Origin: Stieleria mannarensis
GTDB lineage: Bacteria; Planctomycetota; Planctomycetia; Pirellulales; Pirellulaceae
NCBI RefSeq assembly: GCF_014154935.1
Contig: NZ_JACEHH010000065.1
Coordinates: forward strand, 1 to 40,188
DNA: 40,188 bases
Direction: 5' to 3'
Every line of letters starts with the position of its first letter. Within the stretch, counting starts at the first letter, position 1. Under the pieces are notes generated by a model. That model saw nothing but the letters and a program-made list of their open reading frames with translations, had not been told where the DNA came from and ran no database searches. The translations under genes and the position numbers were made by a program. This document shows positions 33,355-40,188 of this stretch, piece by piece.

Positions 33355-34335
33355 ATGCCCGATTCCTTTTCTGTTCTAGACACCCACACAGGCGGTGAGA
33401 TCACACGCATCGTGTCGGCGGCCGATCTGCAGCTTTGCGACCGCGCTCCCGAGCACTGGCTGCAACAATTGCGCGGGCCCTTCGACTGGGTTCGCACGGC
33501 GCTGACCCGCGAGCCGCGTGGGACCGAGTATGCCGTCGGAGCGGTGGTCGCGCCGCCGGACGACGTGTCGCGGACCGGATGCATCGTGTTTTTTAACAAC
33601 GTCGGCTACCTGGGCATGTGTGGGCACGGGTTGATCGGAGTCGTCGAAGCGCTCCGCTATCAGGGAGCGATTTTGCCGGGCACCTATCAATTCGCGACCC
33701 CGGCCGGAATCGTCCAGGCAACCCTGTTACCGAATCACGACGTCCGATTCACCGGTGTCCCCAGCCGACGTTTCCGCCAGGACGTGTCGCTGGAATGTCG
33801 TGACGGTCGCCGTGTGTCCGGCGACATTGCCTATGGCGGAAACTGGTTCTATCTGACGCATGACACATCGGTTCACAGCGGAACGGTCGCAGAACTGATG
33901 GACCGCACCCAACAGATTCGCGACGCGTTGGACCGACACCAGATCCGCGGCGAGAACGGGGCGGTCATCGATCACGTCGAATTGTATGATTCGCTTTCCG
34001 CCGCAACGGATCAACACGAGCCCGAAGCGGTCGGGTGTCGCAATTTCGTCTTGTGCCCCGGCGGTCACTACGATCGCTCGCCCTGTGGCACCGGCACGTC
34101 GGCCAAACTGGCTTGTCTGGCCGCTGATGGAACGCTGCAATCCGGAGTCGAGTGGATTCAGGAATCGATCACCGGCAGCCGGTTCGTCGCGACCTACGAA
34201 CCGGTGGCGGACCCGCATGAAGGGGATCACGTTCGCGTCACGATCCGAGGGCGAGCCCACGTGATCGCCGAAACGCGTCAAGTGTTTGACCCCGATGATG
34301 ACTTGCGGTTTGGGATCGGAGCATCAAACCCATGA
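33355..34335 (+). CDS. Proline racemase family protein, probable 4-hydroxyproline 2-epimerase
   Basis: Converts trans-4-hydroxy-L-proline to cis-4-hydroxy-D-proline by two-cysteine acid-base chemistry, in the cytoplasm. The 326-residue protein keeps both catalytic cysteines: Cys89 in GMCGHG and Cys244 in SPCGTGTSAK. The start DTHTGGEITRIV is also typical. Having Cys at the second site argues against trans-3-hydroxyproline dehydratase, which has Thr there. Proline racemase or another epimerase activity is not excluded by sequence alone, but the next two genes encode the following steps of hydroxyproline degradation. Its stop overlaps the next start as ATGA. Confidence 0.87.
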   Translation: MPDSFSVLDTHTGGEITRIVSAADLQLCDRAPEHWLQQLRGPFDWVRTALTREPRGTEYAVGAVVAPPDDVSRTGCIVFFNNVGYLGMCGHGLIGVVEALRYQGAILPGTYQFATPAGIVQATLLPNHDVRFTGVPSRRFRQDVSLECRDGRRVSGDIAYGGNWFYLTHDTSVHSGTVAELMDRTQQIRDALDRHQIRGENGAVIDHVELYDSLSAATDQHEPEAVGCRNFVLCPGGHYDRSPCGTGTSAKLACLAADGTLQSGVEWIQESITGSRFVATYEPVADPHEGDHVRVTIRGRAHVIAETRQVFDPDDDLRFGIGASNP

Positions 34336-35585
34336 GCACGCGAGCGGATGTGATTGTCATCGGCGGCGGCATCATCGGGTGTTGGACGGCATGGCACCTG
34401 ACGAAAGCCGGATGCGCGGTCACGCTGTTGGAGCGAGATCGGATCGGCAGCGGAGCGTCCAGTGGCAACTGCGGTTACATTTGCCCCAGCCATGTGCATC
34501 CACTCTGTGCCCCCGGAGCGGTGGCCAATGGAATCCGCATGATGGCGCGATCCGGTGGGGCGTTGTCGATCACGCCGCGTTGGGACCCGACGTTGTGGTG
34601 GTGGCTGGCTCGTTTTGGGAAACATTGCAACGCGAACGATTTTCAACACGCATCGGCCGCCCGTCACGCGTTGCTGAAATCGTCGCGGGGCCAATACCAG
34701 ACGTTTGCCGATCGCAACGCGGCGAAAATCAAGTGGCAGCAGCGTGGGTTGTTGTTGGTGTATCGATCGGTTCGCGATTTCGAAGCCTATGAAGAGGCTG
34801 CGGCACAGTTGCGGCGCGACTTCGGGCTTCGTCTGGATCGGTATGACGGTGACGACGTGTTGCAGCTGGAATCGACGCTGCGGGAATCGTTGGCCGGCGG
34901 TTGGCATTTTCCCGACGACGCGCATCTGTCTCCCAGCGAGTTGCTCGCGCAGCTGCGTCGTGAGATCGAGCACGGCGGCGGGATGATCCGCGAGCAGACG
35001 GAGATCGCGTCGATGCAGTTCAGCGGCGCCGCATTGGCGTCGGTCACGACAACGCAGGGCGAACTCGTCTCGGCCGATGCCTTCGTCCTGGCAACCGGCG
35101 CGGAGGCTTCGAAATGGGGCAGGGAACTCGGCTGTCGCATTCCCGTGATCCCCGGCAAGGGCTATTCGGTCACCTACGCCGACGCGACCGGGATGCCCGA
35201 GACGCCGCTGATCTTCGAGGACGACCATGTCGCGGTGACGCCGCTGGGGGATTCGTTTCGGATCGGTTCGACGATGCAGTTGACCGGGTTTGATCGGTCG
35301 ATCCCGGTATCGCGGATCGACCTGCTCAAGCGTTCGGCGCGGCGGCACCTGCGAGTGGAACTGCCCGAGGCGGCCGAGCAACCGTGGGCCGGTTGGCGGC
35401 CGATGATGCCCGACGGATTGCCTTGCATCGGCGCCTCGCCGCGGGCGGGCAACGCATGGGTTGCCGCCGGCAACGGAATGATCGGCATCGCGACCGGTCC
35501 GGCGACCGGGCAGTTGGCTTCCGAACTGGTGCTCGGGCGAACGCCGCACGTTGATCCGTCGCCGTATCGCGTCGATCGTTTTTAA
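34332..35585 (+). CDS. FAD-dependent D-amino-acid dehydrogenase, probable cis-4-hydroxy-D-proline dehydrogenase
   Basis: DAO/DadA-family flavoprotein of 417 residues. The N-terminal dinucleotide fold is ADVIVIGGGIIGCWTAWHLTKAG (about 5-27), then LLERDRIGSGASSGNCGYICPS with the GASSGNCG motif common in DadA-like dehydrogenases. Near the C-terminus are PWAGWRPMMPDGLPCIGAS and NAWVAAGNGMIGIATGPATGQLASELV, the FAD-closing part. By context it oxidises cis-4-hydroxy-D-proline to 1-pyrroline-4-hydroxy-2-carboxylate. It is a single-chain enzyme, unlike the three-part LhpBEF form of Pseudomonas. It overlaps the epimerase gene by four bases. Confidence 0.85.
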   Translation: MSTRADVIVIGGGIIGCWTAWHLTKAGCAVTLLERDRIGSGASSGNCGYICPSHVHPLCAPGAVANGIRMMARSGGALSITPRWDPTLWWWLARFGKHCNANDFQHASAARHALLKSSRGQYQTFADRNAAKIKWQQRGLLLVYRSVRDFEAYEEAAAQLRRDFGLRLDRYDGDDVLQLESTLRESLAGGWHFPDDAHLSPSELLAQLRREIEHGGGMIREQTEIASMQFSGAALASVTTTQGELVSADAFVLATGAEASKWGRELGCRIPVIPGKGYSVTYADATGMPETPLIFEDDHVAVTPLGDSFRIGSTMQLTGFDRSIPVSRIDLLKRSARRHLRVELPEAAEQPWAGWRPMMPDGLPCIGASPRAGNAWVAAGNGMIGIATGPATGQLASELVLGRTPHVDPSPYRVDRF

Positions 35586-35658
35586 CGGTCACAATGACGA
35601 CTTTCACATCCATCACTCTTTTGACACCCGACGACTTTCCCAGGAACTGAAAAAAGCG

Positions 35659-36624
35659 ATGACCACAGCAACCCCATCGGCCTCGGACATTGACGATCGT
35701 GTGTTTCGCGGTTGTCTGCCGGCGATCATGACCCCGATCGGCGATGACGGCCGACCAGACTTTGACGCCATGGTGCGTCACGCATCCAATCTGGTCGATG
35801 CCGGAATGACGGGCGTCGTGTATTGTGGGTCGATGGGCGATTGGCCGTTGCTGACCGATGACCAGCGTCGCGAAGGCGTCGCCCGTTTGGTCGGCGCGGG
35901 GCTGAAGGTGGTCGTGGGGACGGGATCGCAAAGTCCGATGGTTGCCGCCGAACATGCCGCTCACGCCGCCCAGGTCGGTGCCGCCGGTTTGATGGTGATC
36001 CCACGCTTGCTTTCACGCGGCATTTCCGAAGCCGCACAGGCGGACCATTTTGCCCGCGTGCTCTCTGCCGCCCCGCAATTGCCGGCGGTCATCTACAACA
36101 GCCCCTACTACGGATACCAAACCAAAGCGGGACTTTACGGACAGCTCCGTCGCGACTATCCGAATCTGGTCGGGTTCAAAGAGTTCGGCGGCGCCGAATC
36201 CCTTCAATACGCCGCCGAACACATCACATCGTCCGATGACGGCGGGTTGCTGTTGGTCGGCGTCGACACGCAGGTGTATTTCGGATTCGTGCGTTGTGGT
36301 GCACAGGGCGCGATCACCGGAATCGGGAACTGTTTGCCCAGCCAAGTGTTGCACTTGGTCGACCTGTGCCGCCGCGCTGCCGAAGGCGATTGCGAAGCAC
36401 GGCGGTACGCGCAAGAATTGGACGAAGCCTTGGCGGTGTTGTCCAAATACGACGAAGGCCCCGATCTGACGCTGTATTATCGTCTGATCGCTTCGGAAAC
36501 CATCGATCCGATCTATCGCCGACCCGCACTGGAAACCGACCACTTGAGTTCGTCGCAAGAACGCTATGCCCTCGACCAATTACGGCTGTTCCAAGCCTGG
36601 TGGGAAAACTGGCCCGGACGGTAA
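35659..36624 (+). CDS. DapA-family aldolase/deaminase, probable 1-pyrroline-4-hydroxy-2-carboxylate deaminase
   Basis: Schiff-base TIM-barrel enzyme of 321 residues. Tyr146 in VIYNSPYYGY and Lys174 in LVGFKEFGG match the catalytic Tyr and Lys of DapA-like lyases. The usual GTTGE loop is CGSMGDWP (56-63), which argues against true dihydrodipicolinate synthase. In hydroxyproline degradation this family removes ammonia to give 2-oxoglutarate semialdehyde; that role is taken from the two genes before it, 73 bases upstream. An upstream in-frame ATG at 35551 would overlap the dehydrogenase gene and has no family similarity, so ATG at 35659 is chosen. The dehydrogenase that finishes the path is not in the window. 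Confidence 0.83.
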   Translation: MTTATPSASDIDDRVFRGCLPAIMTPIGDDGRPDFDAMVRHASNLVDAGMTGVVYCGSMGDWPLLTDDQRREGVARLVGAGLKVVVGTGSQSPMVAAEHAAHAAQVGAAGLMVIPRLLSRGISEAAQADHFARVLSAAPQLPAVIYNSPYYGYQTKAGLYGQLRRDYPNLVGFKEFGGAESLQYAAEHITSSDDGGLLLVGVDTQVYFGFVRCGAQGAITGIGNCLPSQVLHLVDLCRRAAEGDCEARRYAQELDEALAVLSKYDEGPDLTLYYRLIASETIDPIYRRPALETDHLSSSQERYALDQLRLFQAWWENWPGR

Positions 36625-36687
36625 GGCGGGATCGGCATTCTGTCGTCTATCGCAACTCAATTTCTTGAGTGCCGATGCGTCTGGAGA

Positions 36688-36790
36688 GTCGCCGTGTTCT
36701 CCGAACTCGGCGAGCGCGTAAAAGCGAAGCTATGCCCCGCGCCGACCTCGGAGAGGACGGCGACTGTCCGGGCCAATCGAAGACGAAGCT
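36688..36790. repeat. Palindromic repeat family A, distant inverted copy
   Basis: Core 36688-36764 begins GTCGCCGTGTTCTCCGAACT and ends GAGAGGACGGCGAC, the reverse complement of the units at 1394-1678. The flank AATCGAAGACGAAGCT also matches, inverted, the TTCGTTTTCGATTGG flank of that array. It fills the gap between the deaminase gene (ends 36624) and the convergent gene ending at 36789, whose stop codon lies at the repeat edge. Confidence 0.8.
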
Positions 36791-38576
36791 ACCGTCGCCC
36801 TGCGAACCAGCGTTGCCACTGCTGCCAGTCCTTGCCGAACGATTGGCCGGTGATCAATTCAAGTCGTTGGCCGATCAGGCCGGATCGGTCGCCGCGAACG
36901 CGCCCGCCCAACTCGATCAAATAACGCGGATCGTTCAGCCAGCCGGTCGATTCGATCAGCCGGTCCAATTCGAGGAATCGCTCACCCGATTGCTTTCGCA
37001 GCTCTGCCAGCCGCGCGGTCGCTTCGGCCGACCGGCCGTCCTCGTCGCTGGTCCCAAGCAGCAACGTCGAATAGGTTTCGACGTTGTCGGACAACTCGCG
37101 GTAGGCCTTTTGGCGGTCGGAAAAATTGCCGCTGTCGATTTGAGTGACCAGCTGGTCGAATCGTTGTTGGGTTGGCCGGTCGACGCCCTTGATTTGATCC
37201 AGGAGTCGGGATACCAGCGGGCGATCAAACCGTTGCAGCGGCGTTTGGACACCGCAATGCCGGAGCCGTGCGAACAATTCGCTTTCAACGCGATCGGGGT
37301 GGTCGGCGTACAGCTTGGCAAGCGAGCTCGCTTTTTCGCTGATCACCTCGTCGCCGATACTGACCCAGCGGACCGAGCCATCGGCATATTGATCGAGCAA
37401 CAGAATGTGTTCTCCGATCAGACTGACACGCAAGCGTTGGTCGTTTTCACTACGGATCAGCAACGTCCGACTGGGGCCGGAATCCTCGCGGAGGGTGAAC
37501 TCTCGTTTCTGCGGTGAAATGTCGATCGATGCTTCGATGTCGCCGACGGTGAACCGGCTGCGCGCCGAAGTGCCACTGGTCGAATACGAGCGGCTGGGCG
37601 GTTTCCCGTTGGCGGCGATGTGCTGCAAGTCCTGGAACAACAGAATCGCTCGCGGGGTGTCGAACAAACGCCGATTGCGCTGGGCGACGATGCGATCCTC
37701 CTCGGGAACTTCGACGCCACGCTTTTTCAGTTCGCTGTGGATTTGCCGCTGAACTGTTTCCAGATCAAAACCGGCAAACGGGATTTCCCAGTGCGTTTCA
37801 TCCCAGTTCAGGCGGCCGTCGCGCCAGCGGAGTCCGATCAGATTGCTGACTGGTTCCCGGAGCGTTTGGATCGGACCGTTGGGGAACCTGCCATCACCGG
37901 CGGCCGGGGCGGGAATCGGGGGCGCGTTCCGATCCGAGGCGGGACGACTGGGATGCACGAAATAAAAGTTGTAGTGCAGTTGGCTGTTCGTGATCCTTTG
38001 CCGAGAGAGCAGTGACAGTCGCCGCGTGATCGCCTGAAAACGCTTCATCAGATTCGCGTCACGCATCACGCTGCGGTGCTCGCCGAGCAGCTTGTGCGTT
38101 TGCGTCGTCAGCTTGCGGCTGTCAAAACCGGGTTGACCGATTTGCGATCCGGTTCGTTTGAGTTGCCACAGGAGTAGTGCAAGGTGTTGTCGCCGGGCCG
38201 TCAAATCCTTGCGGCGTCTGTTGCCGCCGGCGGTCTCCGATTCATCCAGCCTTTCCAGTGCATCCTGGTTGGCAAAGTATTCTCGCTCCAGTTCCTGGAC
38301 ATACTGTTTTAATTCCGCGGTTCCGTATTCACCGTATCGCTCTTGTTCGACGATCTGGGCCTCGATGTCATCGAGCGCGGCGATGAACTTGGCCTTGGAC
38401 TTGGCGTCATTGTCTTTGGCGTCATTGTCTGTTGGTTGATCGTTCCTCCTCTCATTGGCCGGTTTGGCTGGCAGCTGTACCTGAGCGGCGAGCGGTCGGG
38501 ACCAGGCAACGCCGGTCACCAACAGGACGACGAACGCCCACGTCCTGATCAGTCGTATCGCGGTTCGATGGAACAT
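36789..38576 (-). CDS. Secreted protein of unknown function
   Basis: No family is recognised. The 595-residue protein has a clear signal peptide (RLIRTWAFVVLLVTGVAWSR, cut near PLAAQ at about 30) and an Asp/Lys-rich spacer with the repeated NDAKDNDAK. A charged helical part that could be coiled coil follows (about 55-130). Beyond it come a Pro-rich stretch near 190-210, a mixed middle domain, and a helical C-terminal half that ends RWFAGRR. GAGGG lies 8 bases before the ATG at 38576; an in-frame ATG at 38645 would only add a leader that weakens the signal peptide. The stop codon lies at the edge of palindromic repeat family A, so the original end of the gene may have been altered. Confidence 0.72.
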   Translation of the reverse strand: MFHRTAIRLIRTWAFVVLLVTGVAWSRPLAAQVQLPAKPANERRNDQPTDNDAKDNDAKSKAKFIAALDDIEAQIVEQERYGEYGTAELKQYVQELEREYFANQDALERLDESETAGGNRRRKDLTARRQHLALLLWQLKRTGSQIGQPGFDSRKLTTQTHKLLGEHRSVMRDANLMKRFQAITRRLSLLSRQRITNSQLHYNFYFVHPSRPASDRNAPPIPAPAAGDGRFPNGPIQTLREPVSNLIGLRWRDGRLNWDETHWEIPFAGFDLETVQRQIHSELKKRGVEVPEEDRIVAQRNRRLFDTPRAILLFQDLQHIAANGKPPSRSYSTSGTSARSRFTVGDIEASIDISPQKREFTLREDSGPSRTLLIRSENDQRLRVSLIGEHILLLDQYADGSVRWVSIGDEVISEKASSLAKLYADHPDRVESELFARLRHCGVQTPLQRFDRPLVSRLLDQIKGVDRPTQQRFDQLVTQIDSGNFSDRQKAYRELSDNVETYSTLLLGTSDEDGRSAEATARLAELRKQSGERFLELDRLIESTGWLNDPRYLIELGGRVRGDRSGLIGQRLELITGQSFGKDWQQWQRWFAGRR

Positions 38577-38652
38577 CGCCGTCACCCTCGAGAAAGAAAA
38601 GCCGCTGGTCTGGATGCCGCGACCGGTTCGGATCATGCGATTCATTGTAACG

Positions 38653-39000
38653 CTAGTGCTTGGGTTTCATCAGACAATGAAAACCGAAACAGGGTTCTTC
38701 GGTGTCGCGTTCGGCTTCGGCGGCGGTCAAGATCTCTTGGACCTGCGCCATCCGTTCGGGGTCCAGAGCCACCGAAATGACACGTTGCTGGCCGTCCGCC
38801 CCGAGTGCGACGGTGGTCAACACTGCGACCGTGTCTTGGTGCTGGAGCGCCTGGATGATGTGCTGTCCGACCTGCGCTTCGGGATTGCGGATGGTCGTGA
38901 CGAATTGGGCGATCGCCTCCTTTCGCTCTTCGCACGATGACACCTGATTGGGCAGACTGGTCGTCTCCTGGTGATCGTGATTGTCGGACGATGGGCTCAT
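38653..39000 (-). CDS. Small unknown protein
   Basis: The product has 115 residues and no recognised family. The first 20 residues are polar and His-rich (SSDNHDHQE). A helix and strand core follows, with QFVTTIRNPEAQVGQHIIQAL, then VAVLTTVALGADGQQRVISVALDPERMAQVQEIL. It ends with CFGFHCLMKPKH, two cysteines and a histidine close together that might bind metal. There is no signal peptide. It lies 77 bases before the secreted-protein gene on the same strand, so the two may share a transcript. The ribosome-binding sequence is weak. Confidence 0.6.
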   Translation of the reverse strand: MSPSSDNHDHQETTSLPNQVSSCEERKEAIAQFVTTIRNPEAQVGQHIIQALQHQDTVAVLTTVALGADGQQRVISVALDPERMAQVQEILTAAEAERDTEEPCFGFHCLMKPKH

Positions 39001-39189
39001 GCAGCAATTCCGTTCGTGAAAAGTCTCAGGTTTCGGGCCAAAACAGGCTGGGTTTCAATGATAGTGCAGATCGAGCGGTAAAGTGGCGATTTAAACCAGA
39101 TCCTGTGCGCCCCGAATTCGTTCCTTTTGGGACTATTCCCTCTTCAACTTCGTATGGCAAAACTCTCACTCGACCAACAAGGCAAAACG

Positions 39190-40155
39190 ATGACCAACAT
39201 TCCCCCGCCCGAAGGAATCCATCACCATGAGCGGGTCGTCGACGCGATTCCCGGTTGGGGACCGTTGCTATTTGGCATCGGTCTGATCGTCGCGGCCCCC
39301 TGTTGTATCGTCGCCGGGGCGATCAACGCACCCTTCGCACCGATCCTGATCCCGGCGGGCGTGTTGATGTTGATCACCGGGATCGTCACGCTGTTCGGGT
39401 TGATGGCCATCGCGCCGAACAACTCCCGAGTCCTGCTGCTGTTCGGCCAATACAAAGGCACGGTCAAACGATCGGGGTTCGTTTGGGTGAATCCCTTCTA
39501 TCGAAAAATGAAAGTCAGCTTACGTGTTCGCAATTTCGAAACCGGTTCGTCGACCAAACCGGAAACGAAAAACAAGGAAGGCGTTGTGACGCAGGCAAAG
39601 ACGCGGACGCCGGGAAAGCCCTCGAAGGTCAATGACCGCGATGGGAACCCGATTGAAATCTCCGCAGTGGTGGTGTGGAAGGTCGTCGACACGGCAGAAG
39701 CGTTGTTCGAAGTCGATGATTTTGAGAACTTTGTCGAAGTCCAGAGCGAGGCCGCGCTACGGAGTTTGGCGACACGGTACCCGTACGACAGTCGCGACGA
39801 CGAACAGTCCTTGCGCGGCAGCACCGATGAAATCTGTGACCGGCTGCGCGAAGACATCCAGGATCGGTTGGAGAAGGCTGGGGTGCAAGTCTTGGAGGCG
39901 CGGATCAGCCACTTGGCTTATGCGCCGGAGATCGCTGCCGCGATGCTGCAGCGACAACAAGCCTCCGCCGTCGTTGCGGCTCGGACCAAGATCGTCGACG
40001 GTGCGGTTGGGATGGTGGAGATGGCGCTGGAGCATCTCAACCGCGACAACATCGTCCAGCTCGATGCGGCCCAGCGGGCGACGCTCGTTTCCAATCTGCT
40101 GGTCGTCTTGTGCAGCGACCGTCACACCCAACCGGTCGTGCAGACCGGAGCGTGA
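39190..40155 (+). CDS. SPFH/band-7 domain membrane protein
   Basis: Membrane-anchored member of the stomatin/prohibitin/flotillin superfamily. The 321-residue form has two hydrophobic spans close together (about residues 22-45 and 48-70). The SPFH domain starts IAPNNSRVLLLFGQYKGTVKRSGFVWVNPFY and includes DRDGNPIEISAVVVWKVVDTAEALFEVDDFENFV, LRSLATRYPYD and GVQVLEARISHLAYAPEIAAAMLQRQQA. The C-terminal coiled-coil part is short (to QTGA). Such proteins organise membrane patches or control proteases; the exact role is unknown. ATG at 39190 is preferred because AAGG lies 7 bases before it; ATG at 39154 is the alternative. It is divergent from the small protein gene and ends 33 bases before the window edge. 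Confidence 0.82.
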   Translation: MTNIPPPEGIHHHERVVDAIPGWGPLLFGIGLIVAAPCCIVAGAINAPFAPILIPAGVLMLITGIVTLFGLMAIAPNNSRVLLLFGQYKGTVKRSGFVWVNPFYRKMKVSLRVRNFETGSSTKPETKNKEGVVTQAKTRTPGKPSKVNDRDGNPIEISAVVVWKVVDTAEALFEVDDFENFVEVQSEAALRSLATRYPYDSRDDEQSLRGSTDEICDRLREDIQDRLEKAGVQVLEARISHLAYAPEIAAAMLQRQQASAVVAARTKIVDGAVGMVEMALEHLNRDNIVQLDAAQRATLVSNLLVVLCSDRHTQPVVQTGA

Positions 40156-40188
40156 TGGACGCGGGGTAACCCCCTGGGCCGCTCGCTC

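Noticed and set aside
35659..36624. Dihydrodipicolinate synthase for lysine synthesis
   Set aside because: The GTTGE loop is replaced by CGSMGDWP, and the gene sits in a hydroxyproline-type operon.

Overview
The window reads as chromosomal DNA of a GC-rich planctomycete, probably of the Pirellulaceae (Rhodopirellula/Stieleria-like). This is inferred from gene content, from a secreted SLA1-homology (SHD1) protein, and from many short palindromic repeats between genes; no rRNA gene is present to prove it. I see no tRNA, rRNA, CRISPR array or insertion sequence.

Layout. 1-408: non-coding, with a 205-bp element bounded by 18-bp perfect inverted repeats, a 40-bp hairpin and a hairpin cluster. 409-6756 (minus): nadK, dxs, a polyprenyl diphosphate synthase (ispA), xseB and mnmA. 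xseB-ispA-dxs is the classical isoprenoid-precursor cluster; three near-identical tandem palindromes separate dxs from nadK. 6837-9674: prfB, an unknown membrane protein, and a small unknown protein on the minus strand. 10112-12493: a flavoprotein pair resembling NfnA/NfnB. 12735-23158: a compact complex I operon, nuoA-B-C-D-H-I-J-K-L-M-N, with no nuoE, nuoF or nuoG. 23155-25548 (minus): ferredoxin-NADP reductase followed by glgC. 25723-29933: SHD1-domain secreted protein, protoporphyrinogen oxidase, a broken small gene beside a palindrome, and an EamA transporter. 29934-30541: non-coding string of hairpins. 30542-36624: a probable hydroxyproline locus. A PAS-AraC regulator and a secreted DUF885 metallopeptidase-like protein face, divergently, a three-gene operon: hydroxyproline 2-epimerase, FAD-dependent D-amino-acid dehydrogenase, DapA-family deaminase. 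36789-40155: a secreted unknown protein, a small unknown protein and an SPFH membrane protein.

How it fits together. Two stories stand out. First, an 11-subunit complex I without the NADH-oxidising module lies between NfnAB-like genes and a ferredoxin-NADP reductase, which suggests ferredoxin or NADPH as a possible electron source. Second, the peptidase, regulator and three catabolic enzymes look like a small system for using hydroxyproline from collagen-like peptides; only the final 2-oxoglutarate semialdehyde dehydrogenase is missing here. Across all of this the intergenic spaces carry at least five families of palindromic repeat. Two copies touch coding sequence: one encodes part of a signal peptide and one supplies a gene's stop codon or sits directly against it.

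Start sites were chosen by ribosome-binding sequence, overlap with neighbours and family length; alternatives are stated where I was unsure.
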